A DNA stretch of 64,000 bases from NCBI RefSeq assembly GCF_007997305.1, contig NZ_VORZ01000001.1, positions 1,240,001 to 1,304,000 of the forward strand, written 5' to 3'. Both the position numbers and the translations under genes were made by a program. Positions 44,601 through 54,698 of the stretch are shown here, in pieces. Source of the DNA: Psychrobacter frigidicola (GTDB lineage: Bacteria; Pseudomonadota; Gammaproteobacteria; Pseudomonadales; Moraxellaceae). Positions within the stretch are counted from its first letter, which is position 1, and each line of letters opens with the position of its first letter. The notes below the pieces were generated by a model, which was not told the origin of the DNA, ran no database searches, and saw nothing but the letters and a program-made list of their open reading frames with translations.

Positions 44601-45833
44601 ATGGCAATTATAATTAGCGCGAATAACTCTACTATGACGATAAAACCATTTAATAAAACAGCTGTAAATTTAAACAATATTGACTTAGCAAGCTACGGCT
44701 CAGGCAGTTATCTAGCCAGCGATGTCACGGTGCTATTAGATATCGTTGATAAAGACGCGGTGACTGATGTGCCGGTCAGCCAAAAAGAAGCCCTTATTCA
44801 AAGTGGTCAGCGTCATTATTCAGATATGCTTACCTTGGAGCAAGCACCGAGCGCCATGCATGAGCAGCTATATAGGCAAGCGTTGGAACAAGGCACGCAA
44901 CGCAACGCTACTGATGTCGCTAATCTTGCTTATACTTTGCAGCATATTTTTCAGAGCAGCGTCAATAATGATGAGCAACCGTTAATATTGGTGAGCTTAG
45001 TACGCGCAGGCTTGCCCATTGGAGTATTGCTGCAACGGGCTTTAGCGGATAGTGATAGCTCTTATTCTTTGCCAAGTAAGCATTACGGCATGAGCATTAT
45101 TCGTGACCGTGGTTTAGATGCAGTCGCTTTGCAACTTCTGTTAGAGACTTATCCAAACAGCCCAATAGTATTTATTGATGGCTGGACGGGAAAAGGGGCA
45201 ATTTATCAAGAATTAGCAACGAGCCTTGCAGAATTTAATCATCCCGACCACCCAAATTTTACCAATATCTTTCATCAAGGGATGGATGTGATTCCGCTGC
45301 TTACTCTTGCTGATCCAGCAGACGTGGCTTGGCTTGCTGCCAGTGAAGAGGATTGGCTCATTCCTTCAGGATTACTCAATAGTACGGTATCGGGATTGAT
45401 ATCACGAAGCCTATATACCGCGCCGCAATCGGGTCTACATCGCAGTATTTTTTATGATGATTTAATTACGTTTGATCATAGCCTTGCGTTTATCGATTGT
45501 ATTGACATGGCTAGGAAGCAATTGAATACGCCGCCACAGCTGTTACCGACTTTTGAGCAGCCGCGTTATAAGACTAAAGCCATTATCGATATGCTGGCAA
45601 TGCGTTATCAAATTACTAATCGCAACCGTATTAAGCCAACTATTGCTGAAGCAACACGAGCGATATTGCGCCGAGATCCTGAGTGTGTTTTGCTAGCCAC
45701 TTCTGATCATCCAGATACGGCGTTGTTACGTCATTTATGTACCGATAGAGATATTAATGTTGTGGTATTAGGTGCTAAAATACTCCCTTATCAAGCGGTT
45801 ACTCTTATTAAACAGCGCGCCTCCCAAGAATAA
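44601..45833 (+). CDS. StiP / PRTase-like protein with C-terminal PELOTA-type domain
   Basis: A 410-residue protein. Residues about 25-325 match the family now labelled StiP (earlier PRTase_1). It has SYGSGSYLASDVTVLLDI, LILVSLVRAGLPIG (128-141), GMSIIRDRGLDAVAL and the PRPP-loop-like FIDGWTGKGA (191-200). Residues about 345-405 form a PELOTA-like RNA-binding domain (ECVLLATSDHPDTALLRHLC, VVVLGAKILP). The motifs favour a phosphoribosyltransferase-type fold; the cysteine-protease label of the family rests on a characterised relative and may not apply. It starts 2 bp after the HAD stop; Met13 at 44637 is an alternative start. Confidence 0.83.
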   Translation: MAIIISANNSTMTIKPFNKTAVNLNNIDLASYGSGSYLASDVTVLLDIVDKDAVTDVPVSQKEALIQSGQRHYSDMLTLEQAPSAMHEQLYRQALEQGTQRNATDVANLAYTLQHIFQSSVNNDEQPLILVSLVRAGLPIGVLLQRALADSDSSYSLPSKHYGMSIIRDRGLDAVALQLLLETYPNSPIVFIDGWTGKGAIYQELATSLAEFNHPDHPNFTNIFHQGMDVIPLLTLADPADVAWLAASEEDWLIPSGLLNSTVSGLISRSLYTAPQSGLHRSIFYDDLITFDHSLAFIDCIDMARKQLNTPPQLLPTFEQPRYKTKAIIDMLAMRYQITNRNRIKPTIAEATRAILRRDPECVLLATSDHPDTALLRHLCTDRDINVVVLGAKILPYQAVTLIKQRASQE

Positions 45834-45902
45834 AAGCTTATATAAGTAAGGCTTAGATAAGTAAGGCACGACTCTATTTTTACTCTTTATTCATCACTAT
45901 GT

Positions 45903-46964
45903 ATGACACCTATTATGCCAGATAAGCCAGCCAGTCCTTATAGTAATACCCAGTCCTACGTACACCTCATTACTGAGCGTCATGCCATGGTCAAACCGCA
46001 TACTTATCACCCTTATCAGCTGGGCGCAAGTCTCTACATGCCCGCCACACGGCAGGATATTTGGCAAGTGATTAAGCGCGAAAAACTACCGACGATTAAT
46101 AGTATTATTATTTGTCTAGAAGATGCCGTCAGCCACAATGATGTGGCGCTAGCGTTAACGCGATTGCAGGCATTGCTCAATACGTGGGCAACTCATGTCA
46201 ATAGCATCAATGCGCCCTCCAATCCAGCGGCAGAACAAACGCAACAACCGACGCGTCCGCTAGTATTTGTGCGTCCTCGTAATCCAATGATGTTACAACA
46301 ATTGGCAGATTTTGAGCATATCAATCTACTTGACGGCTTTGTCATGCCCAAAGTCGATATGTACAGTTTATCCAATTGGCGTATGGCCTGTCAGAGCCTA
46401 GAGACCGACCAGCTATTGATGCCAACGTTAGAGACCGCTGCTCTATTTAATCCGCATCACAATCAAGAGCTTGCCATCGCTTTTAAAGAAGCCTTTAGTC
46501 AGCCTATGTTTGCGCTCCGTATTGGCGGCAATGATTTATTTGCAGCCCTGCGTCTGCGTCGTCCTAAAGACAGCATTGTCTATGACACCCCTATTGGCAC
46601 ACTCGCTTATCAGCTGCTCGGCTGCTTTGTACCTCACGGCTTTTATTTAACCGCACCAGTCTTTGAATATTTGGATCAGCCGACACTATTGATGCAAGAA
46701 CTGACCCGTGATGTCAGCTTGGGATTAGTTGGTAAAACCGTCATTCATCCAAGCCAAATTGCCTTGGTTCAACAAGCTTACTGCGTCCCTCTGAGTATCC
46801 TTGATGAAGCACAGGCAATATTGCACAGCGAAGCCAAAGCCGTGTTTAAATATAACAATACCATGCTCGAGCCTGCCACTCATCGCTCTTGGGCACAAGA
46901 AGTGGTCAATCGCGCAGCAGTATTTGGCACAATTAATGATGGCAATATGGACTATGCACCGTAA
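45903..46964 (+). CDS. HpcH/HpaI aldolase / citrate lyase beta-like protein
   Basis: A 353-residue TIM-barrel protein of the CitE/HpcH superfamily: LGASLYMPATRQDIW near the start, IIICLEDAVSHNDV with the metal-site acidic pair, VFVRPRNP, DGFVMPKVD, LMPTLETA, RIGGNDLFAALRLRRP and KTVIHPSQIALVQQAYCV. Such enzymes cleave or form C-C bonds of acyl-CoA or keto-acid substrates with a divalent metal. In Ter systems it is predicted to be part of the metabolite pathway. Last gene of the operon, 69 bp after the StiP-like gene, closed by a terminator. ATG at 45915 is an alternative start. Confidence 0.86.
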   Translation: MTPIMPDKPASPYSNTQSYVHLITERHAMVKPHTYHPYQLGASLYMPATRQDIWQVIKREKLPTINSIIICLEDAVSHNDVALALTRLQALLNTWATHVNSINAPSNPAAEQTQQPTRPLVFVRPRNPMMLQQLADFEHINLLDGFVMPKVDMYSLSNWRMACQSLETDQLLMPTLETAALFNPHHNQELAIAFKEAFSQPMFALRIGGNDLFAALRLRRPKDSIVYDTPIGTLAYQLLGCFVPHGFYLTAPVFEYLDQPTLLMQELTRDVSLGLVGKTVIHPSQIALVQQAYCVPLSILDEAQAILHSEAKAVFKYNNTMLEPATHRSWAQEVVNRAAVFGTINDGNMDYAP

Positions 46965-47012
46965 TTGTAGAGTGCAAACTATGAATAATTTATATTAAAA
47001 ATAATTCATACT

Positions 47013-47048
47013 AAAAAGCCGCTATCATTCATCTGATAACGGCTTTTT
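47013..47048. terminator. Bidirectional terminator closing the Ter operon
   Basis: AAAAAGCCGCTATCA / TGATAACGGCTTTTTT stem with one mismatch and a TTCATC loop. It serves the CitE-like gene and the convergent hydrolase gene. Confidence 0.88.
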
Positions 47049-47065
47049 TAACAGCTGATTTAAAA

Positions 47066-47878
47066 CTAAATACAGCATTCTAAGAAATGACTTATAACGG
47101 TATTAACCTGCTCTGGCTCCTCGATTGTTGGGGTATGCCCCGCCCCTTTAAAGACCGCTAGCTTCGAGCCTTTAATTGCAAAATGCATACGCTCAGATTG
47201 AGGATAAGGCGTCGCTGCATCCTCATCACCGACTATAATAAGCGTCGGCGCAGTAATATCGCTCAGTTGCTCATATATTCCTTTACGTTCAATCACACCC
47301 ATCGTCGCCTTAGTAACCCCCACTTTATGATTGCCTTGTAGTTGCGCCAGCCCTTGTAGACAGGCCTCTCGACGCGTTTTATCGTGCAAAAAGCGCTTGC
47401 CAAACATAATAGGGAGCACTTTTTTACTAACCCGCTTCATACCTAACCAGCGAATAGCAGTCAGAAGTTTACGATACTCTGGAACCATCTTTGGGTCTTC
47501 AGGATCAGCAGAGGTAGCTAGCAAAATGAGTGACAGCAAGCGTTCAGGATGATTGATAGCAATACGCTGCGCCACAAAACCACCCATAGACAAGCCTACA
47601 AAGTGACACTGATCAATATTCAGCGCAGTCAATAACGCAATCGTATCCTCAGTTAAAGTGTCCATATCATAGCCGGACTTAGTAATTTGCGACTGCCCTT
47701 GCCCGCGGAAGTCAAAAGCAATACAACGGTATTTATCTTGGAAGTGCGCGACCTGCTTATCATACATCTGCGTACTCCACAGCAACCCATGCGCAAATAC
47801 CATCACCGGCTTACCTGTATCCTCAGGCGCACTGTCTTCATAATAAATATTGGCATCATTAATCTGAATATGAGGCAT
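47066..47878 (-). CDS. Alpha/beta hydrolase (enol-lactonase-like)
   Basis: About 270 residues from the ATG at 47878, which follows a near-perfect AAGGAGGT ribosome-binding site; the longer frame to 47944 is unlikely. It has the VFAHGLLWSTQMYD oxyanion region, nucleophile elbow GLSMGGF (Ser near residue 97), late Asp in VGDEDAATPY and catalytic His in GAGHTPTIEEPE. The layout is that of PcaD-like 3-oxoadipate enol-lactonases and related esterases, but no protocatechuate genes lie nearby, so the substrate is unknown. It converges on the Ter operon. Confidence 0.82.
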   Translation of the reverse strand: MPHIQINDANIYYEDSAPEDTGKPVMVFAHGLLWSTQMYDKQVAHFQDKYRCIAFDFRGQGQSQITKSGYDMDTLTEDTIALLTALNIDQCHFVGLSMGGFVAQRIAINHPERLLSLILLATSADPEDPKMVPEYRKLLTAIRWLGMKRVSKKVLPIMFGKRFLHDKTRREACLQGLAQLQGNHKVGVTKATMGVIERKGIYEQLSDITAPTLIIVGDEDAATPYPQSERMHFAIKGSKLAVFKGAGHTPTIEEPEQVNTVISHFLECCI

Positions 47879-48145
47879 AACTACCTCCTTATCTAAGTAC
47901 GAATTTATACAAACTACTATAAACATATCAACGAGCAGACCCATGTTGCGCGTTATATGCTTTTAGCATAAATCACAAGGTATGGCTTGCATAGTGTTAT
48001 TTTAAAAGTATTCTGCTTCACAACAATCTATGATAGTAAGATGTCATGTAAACGCGTCTTTAGCACCTACAATAATGTCTTTTAGAATGGTATTGAGCTG
48101 CTATAGTCATTGCTAGTAAATCATAATACTTATAAGGAACTTATC

Positions 48146-48943
48146 ATGTCGCACCCTTTAGTCGACTATCAAACCGAACAGCATATCGCCACTATTACCA
48201 TGAATGACCCTAAAACGCTAAACGCCTTTAGCACGTCACTCAAAAATGCCATGATGGATGCCCTAAATCAAGCGGATGCTGATTACGAGGTACGGGTGAT
48301 AGTCTTACAAGGGGCAGGCAATCATTTCTCAAGTGGCGGTCACATCGGTGAGATGTTAGAGAACGGCATGGACAGTGACGCTTTAGCCGATAAAATCAAT
48401 TTTATGGTGTCTGAGGTTGCCGAAATTAGCTTAAAACTGCGCAATATTCATAAGCCTATTATTGCCAAATTAGAAGGCGCAGTTGCTGGAGCTGGTATGA
48501 ATCTGGCGCTGACTTGTGACTTTCGTGTTGCTGCTGACAATGCAAAATTTGTGCAGGCCTTTGTGAATATAGGTCTGATTCCAGATGCTGGCGGAATTTA
48601 CTTGCTTAATAAACTCGTTGGCGTGGCAAAAACGACTGAACTGGTCATGCTTGGTGATAAATTAAAAGCGGAAGATATGGCGCGTTTGAATTTAGTAAAT
48701 GAAGTCGTTAGCGCGGAAGAGCTTGATGCAAGTGTCTTGGCATTAGCGACTCGTCTCAGTCAATTACCCGCAAAGGCATTGGCATCGATGAAGCATATGA
48801 TTAATGTTCATGCTTATATGGGACTGAATGAAGCGTTGGATATGGAAGTCGACCAGCAAACGATGATGGCAAGAACGGATGATTTTAAAGAAGGAATTAC
48901 CGCGTTTATGGAAAAGCGACAGCCGGTTTATGAGGGGAAGTAA
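48146..48943 (+). CDS. Enoyl-CoA hydratase/isomerase family protein
   Basis: About 265 residues from the ATG at 48146 with an AAGGAAC ribosome-binding site. A crotonase fold: the oxyanion loops are GNHFSSGGHIGEM and KLEGAVAGAGMNLALTCDFRVAA, then FVNIGLIPDAGGIYLL. Glu residues at the classical hydratase positions are not obvious: the first is replaced in the GGHIGEML region and the second is Asp in IPDAGG. It may therefore be an isomerase-like or other crotonase (PaaG-like) rather than a simple hydratase. Substrate should be an acyl-CoA. Single gene with its own promoter region. Confidence 0.85.
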   Translation: MSHPLVDYQTEQHIATITMNDPKTLNAFSTSLKNAMMDALNQADADYEVRVIVLQGAGNHFSSGGHIGEMLENGMDSDALADKINFMVSEVAEISLKLRNIHKPIIAKLEGAVAGAGMNLALTCDFRVAADNAKFVQAFVNIGLIPDAGGIYLLNKLVGVAKTTELVMLGDKLKAEDMARLNLVNEVVSAEELDASVLALATRLSQLPAKALASMKHMINVHAYMGLNEALDMEVDQQTMMARTDDFKEGITAFMEKRQPVYEGK

Positions 48944-49014
48944 CAGTAGATTGAAATATTAAAAAAGTATACTCATCATAATTTTGTAACTCTTATATAT
49001 AACTGAGGTTATTA

Positions 49015-49413
49015 ATGAAAAAGTCTCTCATGTTCTTTTCTGTGTTATTAATGGCATCAACAGCCATAGCTGACTCTTTCTGGGATCATAATGGTTCGAC
49101 AATGCGTCTACAAGATTACGGTAATAAACGCGTTTTCACTTATGAATATCCTTCAGTAAAAATGCAAAAAGCAGGCGTTCATCAAGGTGATGTCTTATTT
49201 AACGGTTTTAAGAAAGGAGATAAGTACTACGGTACGGCACGCGTATTCTCAAAGTATTGTGATGACAGCCTACCTTATAAAGTCAATGGTAACGTGTACA
49301 GCGGACCCAAAGTGGTGTTAATCGGCACACGTGATAGCTATAGTGCAGGCTGTATTCCGAATGGCAGAAAGGTCACAGATAAGTTGGTCTTCACCTATAT
49401 AAGCTCGGAATAA
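49015..49413 (+). CDS. Small secreted hypothetical protein
   Basis: A 132-residue protein with a clear Sec signal peptide (KKSLMFFSVLLMASTAIA, cleavage near residue 19). The mature part of about 113 residues contains two Cys (SKYCDDSLP, SAGCIPNG) likely to form a disulfide. It is beta-rich with a stretch DSFWDHNGSTMRLQDYGNKRV. I do not recognise a named family, though short periplasmic proteins of this pattern are common in Moraxellaceae. Followed by a long hairpin at 49433. Confidence 0.72.
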   Translation: MKKSLMFFSVLLMASTAIADSFWDHNGSTMRLQDYGNKRVFTYEYPSVKMQKAGVHQGDVLFNGFKKGDKYYGTARVFSKYCDDSLPYKVNGNVYSGPKVVLIGTRDSYSAGCIPNGRKVTDKLVFTYISSE

Positions 49414-49432
49414 GTGAGCGTATCTACAATAA

Positions 49433-49474
49433 GCTATGGTAACCAATTAGCTCTTAAAATAATTGCCATAGCTC
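49433..49474. terminator. Hairpin, possible terminator
   Basis: AGCTATGG / CCATAGCT outer arms plus inner CAATTA / TAATTG arms. Only a weak T-rich tract follows, so termination is uncertain. Confidence 0.5.
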
Positions 49475-49547
49475 ATTTCATAAAATACTTTTTAGCATAA
49501 ATTCTTGCTACGATTTTAAAGAAAACTTATTCTTATAAAACTTAGCC

Positions 49548-49976
49548 TTACTTTGCCGGAAGTCCCCAGCGATTGGTCTCAGGTTTGGTATCACTAGCCA
49601 AAAATATTACCAATATAATAGAACCTATCAATGGCACAATGGATATTAAAAACCACCATCCTGAACGGCTGGTATCATGTAATCTGCGTATAGCAACTGC
49701 AATACTAGGCAAAAATAGACCAAGTCCTACTACTGCATAAAACAGCCCCATTTCTGAGCCAAATACTATTGAATCTAAAATCATAGCAATGATCATTAAA
49801 ATAGACTGCACCAATACAAAATACCAATACTCTTTGCGACGGGCGCGACCAGAAAAAGTGGCATAGTTTCTCAGTCCTTTTTTGAACCAATCAATCATAC
49901 CGTAATTTGATTCAACACCATGACTATTTGCATCCGTAGTATTTGGTAATGGTGGAGGCGTTACTTTATTCAGCAT
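49548..49976 (-). CDS. DUF805 domain-containing membrane protein
   Basis: 142 residues: a Pro/Thr N-terminal head, a conserved WFKKGLRNYATFSGRARRKEYWYF amphipathic segment (about 30-53) and three or four membrane helices. The DUF805 signature RRLHDTSRSGWWFLISIVPLIGSIILVIFLA lies near the C-terminus. Members are small inner-membrane proteins of unknown function. Ribosome-binding site AAGGAAAAT. It is in the same orientation as acnB, which lies upstream of it and ends at a terminator. Confidence 0.88.
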   Translation of the reverse strand: MLNKVTPPPLPNTTDANSHGVESNYGMIDWFKKGLRNYATFSGRARRKEYWYFVLVQSILMIIAMILDSIVFGSEMGLFYAVVGLGLFLPSIAVAIRRLHDTSRSGWWFLISIVPLIGSIILVIFLASDTKPETNRWGLPAK

Positions 49977-50152
49977 ATTTTTATTTTCCTTGGATTTTTT
50001 ATTTGTAGCCTCTAGAGTTACATTAAAGAATTAAAGAATTAAAGAACTTCAGTTTATATATGACACATGTGAAAGTACTTATTGATGCACCTTATAAATT
50101 ATAAGATATTATTCAATAAAAGTTTATTAAAATCTTAATCTATAATAAATAC

Positions 50153-50186
50153 AAAAAACCCCGCATCATAACGATACGGGGTTTTT
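50153..50186 (-). terminator. Terminator of acnB
   Basis: CCCCG...CGGGG stem with inner ATC/GAT pairs, flanked by A6 and T5. On the minus strand it lies about 40 bp past the acnB stop. Confidence 0.88.
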
Positions 50187-50227
50187 GCTTTTCAGTTTCT
50201 AACTTTTAGAAACACTTTACAGTAAAA

Positions 50228-52831
50228 CTAAGCCAACTGAGCAACGTTAATTTTATCCGCTTCGTTAGTATAGGTTTCCATACGGTCGAAGTTCATGTAT
50301 TTATACACCTCTTCCCCCATGCTATCGAGCATGCCAGCATACTGCTGATACTCTTCATTGGTTGGTAATCTACCCAACACGGCCGCAACAGAAGCCAGTT
50401 CAGCAGAGGCTAGATAAACATCAGCACCTTGACCCAAACGGTTCGGGAAGTTACGGGTTGAAGTCGATACCGCAGTAGAGTTCGGTGCGATACGCGCCTG
50501 ATTACCCATACATAATGAACAACCTGGCATTTCAGTACGAGCGCCGGCTTGTGCATAGATATTATAGTAGCCTTCTTCCATCAATTGACGCGCATCCATT
50601 TTAGTTGGTGGCGCAATCCATAGACGGGTTTTCAAGCTACCTGCTGGGACGTCTTGTAACAGTTTACCAGCGGCACGGAAGTGACCGATGTTGGTCATAC
50701 ATGAACCAATAAATACCTCATCAATGGTGTCACCGGCAACATCTGCCAAGGTTTTTGCATCGTCTGGATCATTCGGGCAGCAAAGAATCGGCTCTTTGAT
50801 TTCAGACATGTCGATGACCATATCGATGGTATATTCTGCATCTTCGTCAGCGCGCAATAGGCTTGGATTAGCCAACCACTCTTGCATGCCTTCAATACGA
50901 CGGCTAATCGTACGTGCATCGCCGTAACCTTCTGAAATCATCCATTTTAATAAGGTGATATTAGACGTTAGGTATTCTGTTACTGATTTCTCAGACAAGG
51001 TAATCGTACAACCAGCCGCACTACGCTCAGCAGAAGCATCAGACAATTCAAACGCTTGCTCAGCAGTTAAATCTTCTAGACCTTCAATCTCAAGAATACG
51101 TCCGTTAAACTCGTTGATTTTACCTTTCTTATCAACGGTCAACAGACCTTCTTTAATCGCTTGATAAGGAATCGCGTGTACTAAGTCACGTAAGGTAATA
51201 CCTTTTTGACGCTCACCGATGAAGCGAACACGGACAGATTCAGGCATATCAAGTGGCATAACACCAGTCGCCGCAGCAAATGCGACTAAACCAGAACCCG
51301 CTGGGAATGAGATGCCAATTGGGAAACGGGTATGCGAGTCACCACCAGTACCAACTGTATCTGGAAGTAGCATACGGTTCAACCATGAGTGAATAATGCC
51401 GTCACCTGGACGTAAGCTTACACCGCCGCGGTTCATGATAAAGTCAGGTAGTGTATGCTGAGTTTCGATATCAACTGGCTTTGGATAAGCGGCGGTATGA
51501 CAGAAGGACTGCAATACTAGATCTGATTGGAAACCTAGGCAGGCTAAGTCTTTTAACTCATCACGGGTCATTGGACCAGTCGTATCTTGCGAGCCAACTG
51601 TGGTGATTTTAGGTTCGCAATACATACCCGGACGTACGCCTGCTAGACCACATGCTTTACCGACCATTTTTTGCGCTAAGGTAAAGCCTTTACCGGTATC
51701 GGTTGGCTCTTCTGGCTTAGCAAAGATATCAGAATGACCGAGACCCATATATTCACGAGCACGATTGGTCAAACCACGACCAACAATTAACGGAATACGA
51801 CCACCGGCACGGACTTCATCCAGTAGTGTTGGTGAGTTTAGTTTAAACGTTGATAGCACTTCTTCAGAATCATGCTTAGTAATTTTGCCTTCATATGGAT
51901 AGATATCGAATACATCACCCATATTTAAATTATCAACGTTTACTTTTTCAATTGGCAATGCGCCTGAGTCTTCCATAGTATTAAAGAAGATAGGGGCAAT
52001 ATTGTTACCCAATACCAGACCGCCACCACGTTTATTTGGCACGTTAGGGATATCATCACCCATTAACCATAATACTGAGTTGGTTGCTGATTTTCGGCTA
52101 GAGCCGGTACCAACCACGTCACCAACATAAGCCAATTGATGGCCTTTTTCTTTTAATTCTTCAATTTGTTTCATTGGGCCAATAATACCTTCATCGTCAG
52201 CAGTGATGCCGTCGCGAGAGTTTTTATGCATGGCTAATGAATGTAATGGAATATCAGGACGGCTCCACGCATCTTGCGCAGGCGACAGGTCGTCGGTATT
52301 GGTTTCGCCGCTGACTTTAAATGTAGTATAAGTTGATTTCTTTGGTACTTCAGCGCGGTTCGTAAACCATTCAGCATCTGCCCAAGATTGAATGACTTCT
52401 TTAGCGATGGCATTACCCGCTTCTGCTTTTTCAGTCACATCATGGAAGGCATCAAATACTAATAACGTTTTCTTTAGCGCTTCGGCTGCGTCTTGTGCTA
52501 CTTCGGCATCGTCTAGTGCAGCAACTAATGGCTGAACGTTATAGCCACCTTGCATGGTACCTAAAATTTGAACGGCTTTTTGCTTACTGATTAATGACGA
52601 CTGTGCCTCACCTTTAACAATAGCGGCTAAAAAGGCCGCTTTCACGTAGGCAGCTTGGTCAACACCGGCAGGAATACGGTTCTCAAGCAAATCTACCAAG
52701 AACGCATCTTCACCCGCTGGTGGGTTTTTAAGCAGTTCAACCAATTCGGCTACTTGATACTCATTAAGAGGAAGGGGTACAGTTCCTAGCTCGGCACGTT
52801 CTGCGACATGTTTACGATAAACTTCTAACAC
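50228..52831 (-). CDS. acnB: Bifunctional aconitate hydratase 2 / 2-methylisocitrate dehydratase
   Basis: About 867 residues. It isomerises citrate to isocitrate in the TCA cycle, and can hydrate 2-methyl-cis-aconitate. The AcnB-specific N-terminal HEAT-like domain precedes a swivel domain ([15 protein letters not shown]) and the catalytic core with [4Fe-4S] Cys in IGSCMTN and [13 protein letters not shown] place the start at the GTG at 52831. The protein then begins M-L-E-V-Y-R-K, like E. coli AcnB, and a GAGG lies 9 nt upstream. The ATG at 52840 would have no space for a ribosome-binding site. Single-gene unit with terminator at 50153. Confidence 0.96.
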   Translation of the reverse strand: MLEVYRKHVAERAELGTVPLPLNEYQVAELVELLKNPPAGEDAFLVDLLENRIPAGVDQAAYVKAAFLAAIVKGEAQSSLISKQKAVQILGTMQGGYNVQPLVAALDDAEVAQDAAEALKKTLLVFDAFHDVTEKAEAGNAIAKEVIQSWADAEWFTNRAEVPKKSTYTTFKVSGETNTDDLSPAQDAWSRPDIPLHSLAMHKNSRDGITADDEGIIGPMKQIEELKEKGHQLAYVGDVVGTGSSRKSATNSVLWLMGDDIPNVPNKRGGGLVLGNNIAPIFFNTMEDSGALPIEKVNVDNLNMGDVFDIYPYEGKITKHDSEEVLSTFKLNSPTLLDEVRAGGRIPLIVGRGLTNRAREYMGLGHSDIFAKPEEPTDTGKGFTLAQKMVGKACGLAGVRPGMYCEPKITTVGSQDTTGPMTRDELKDLACLGFQSDLVLQSFCHTAAYPKPVDIETQHTLPDFIMNRGGVSLRPGDGIIHSWLNRMLLPDTVGTGGDSHTRFPIGISFPAGSGLVAFAAATGVMPLDMPESVRVRFIGERQKGITLRDLVHAIPYQAIKEGLLTVDKKGKINEFNGRILEIEGLEDLTAEQAFELSDASAERSAAGCTITLSEKSVTEYLTSNITLLKWMISEGYGDARTISRRIEGMQEWLANPSLLRADEDAEYTIDMVIDMSEIKEPILCCPNDPDDAKTLADVAGDTIDEVFIGSCMTNIGHFRAAGKLLQDVPAGSLKTRLWIAPPTKMDARQLMEEGYYNIYAQAGARTEMPGCSLCMGNQARIAPNSTAVSTSTRNFPNRLGQGADVYLASAELASVAAVLGRLPTNEEYQQYAGMLDSMGEEVYKYMNFDRMETYTNEADKINVAQLA

Positions 52832-53651
52832 AATAGTCATCCTCGTCGGTTAAGTGGTTAGCACATTATGGGGGGGTAGTCAGAATGACCGCCTGCATTG
52901 ATGCACCAATTTGGATATTTATGCCTACTAATATAGCGTATAACAGTCAAAATGTTAATGACCCTACTGTGAAATGACCCCCATAGCCAACATTTATTAT
53001 AAAAATGGGAGGTATTTTGCAACGTGGATTAGAGTGCCTGAACTTTTAGTTATCATTGACAATTAATAAAACTACCGAAGACACTGAGTTAATTTTCCCG
53101 TGTTTTCTGCCCTATTTTCTGTTAGATTGTAAGGCAACCAGCAAACCAATACGCCTTAATGGCATCGCTACGGCATCATGGACTGTGCACTTGTAGTGGT
53201 TATCAAGTTAACTTTATGGTAATAGTTTTTATCATAAGATTATTCTCCATAGCTTTGATACCTTTAAACTTGCTTTAGTGCCTTTAAGATGAAGAAGAAA
53301 TCAGTCCAAAAACAGACAATTACTTTCTATATTTAATATCATTACTGAGTGTTGCTCATCTCATTTTTTCGTTAGACGCGGCCTAATACTGATAGCACTT
53401 TCAACATTAACTAGATTGTGCAAACCTTAGATATTTTCTCATTTAAATCGCCTTTACCTAGTAAATATTGTGTAGACAAACACATTTTGCGTCTTGCCCG
53501 CATGTTCGCCTGATAATTATTATTGCTGGATGAAAAACCGCATAACTTTTGCTATAATCGTCGTATTAAATCTACCTTTCACTGTCATTGAATAACAAAC
53601 AAACCCCTTATCTTATAAAGACTTAGGATTATGAAGGTTTAGGATAACTCT
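52832..53651. other. 820-bp divergent intergenic region acnB/lipA
   Basis: No gene supported on either strand. It should contain the acnB promoter near the left end and the lipA promoter near the right end (see 53550). The middle part is unremarkable AT-rich sequence; an unannotated small RNA cannot be excluded. Confidence 0.45.
53550..53558 (+). promoter_or_regulatory. Extended -10 promoter element of lipA
   Basis: TGCTATAAT, a consensus -10 with extended TG, 94 bp before the lipA ATG. No good -35 at 17 bp; TTGCTG at 53523-53528 is 24 bp away, as can occur with extended -10 promoters. Confidence 0.5.
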
Positions 53652-54698
53652 ATGAGCTCATTAGCAGTACAAACCTACGTCCCGGCTGCCAAAGCCAAAC
53701 CAAAAAAAGCTATCCAAGGTGAAAAATTACGCGGCTACGATAAAGTTGCGCGTATCCCAATTAAAGTAATCCCCACGATTGAAGCAAAGAAAAAGCCAGA
53801 CTGGATTCGGGTTAAATTATCTTCACCTGCAGAAGTGGCGCGTATTAAAGCGAAGCTACGTGAGCAAAAGCTGTATACCGTCTGTGAAGAAGCTGCATGC
53901 CCAAACTTAGCACAGTGCTTCTCTGATGGTACGGCGACCTTTATGATTATGGGTGACATTTGTACCCGTCGCTGCCCGTTCTGTGATGTGGGACATGGTC
54001 GCCCTAATGAGTTAGATAAGGATGAGCCGCGCCATACCGCTGAAACTATTTTGGGTCTAGAGCTTAAATATGCGGTAATTACCTCAGTTGACCGTGATGA
54101 TTTAAAAGACGGCGGCGCAATGCATTTCGTTGAAGTATTGAATGAATCACGTGCGCTGAGCCCAAATTGCTTAATCGAAATCTTAGTGCCTGATTTCCGT
54201 GGCCGTATGGATATCGCCTTAGATTTATTAGCCGAAACCGCGCCGGATGTGTTCAACCATAATATCGAAACGGTGCCACGTTTGTATAAAGCGTTCCGCC
54301 CTGGTTCTGATTACCAGCATTCTTTAGACTTGCTGAAAATTTATAAGGAACGTCGTCCTGATATCGCTACCAAATGTGGCTTTATGGTAGGTTTGGGTGA
54401 GACTGAAGAAGAAATCTATACCTTACTTGATGATTTGAAAGCGCATGATGTCGATATGATTACGGTCGGTCAATATTTGCAACCCAGCAAGAATCATGCG
54501 CCCGTTGATCGGTATGTCCATCCTGACGAATTCGAGCGCTATATGGAATATGGCAAAAAGATTGGCTTTTTTAATATTTGGGCAGGTCCAATGGTACGCT
54601 CGAGCTATTTTGCCGACCGTCAATTCTATGGCGAAGATTGCCCAGCGCCTATCCGTAGTCAAAAAGCACTCATTGCTGAAGGTAAGCTTGGTTGTTAG
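53652..54698 (+). CDS. lipA: Lipoyl synthase
   Basis: A 348-residue radical-SAM enzyme that inserts two sulfurs into octanoylated lipoyl domains. The auxiliary cluster Cys are C78, C83, C89 ([12 protein letters not shown]). The radical-SAM cluster Cys are C104, C108, C111 (CTRRCPFC). The C-terminal RSSY motif that ligates the auxiliary cluster is present (MVRSSYFAD). Normal length. lipB is not adjacent. Own terminator at 54754. Confidence 0.97.
   Translation: MSSLAVQTYVPAAKAKPKKAIQGEKLRGYDKVARIPIKVIPTIEAKKKPDWIRVKLSSPAEVARIKAKLREQKLYTVCEEAACPNLAQCFSDGTATFMIMGDICTRRCPFCDVGHGRPNELDKDEPRHTAETILGLELKYAVITSVDRDDLKDGGAMHFVEVLNESRALSPNCLIEILVPDFRGRMDIALDLLAETAPDVFNHNIETVPRLYKAFRPGSDYQHSLDLLKIYKERRPDIATKCGFMVGLGETEEEIYTLLDDLKAHDVDMITVGQYLQPSKNHAPVDRYVHPDEFERYMEYGKKIGFFNIWAGPMVRSSYFADRQFYGEDCPAPIRSQKALIAEGKLGC

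Noticed and set aside
33003-46964. Whole Ter cluster as a prophage or integrative element
   Set aside because: No integrase, attachment repeats or tRNA target at the edges; except for the 43079 gene its base composition looks like the surrounding chromosome.
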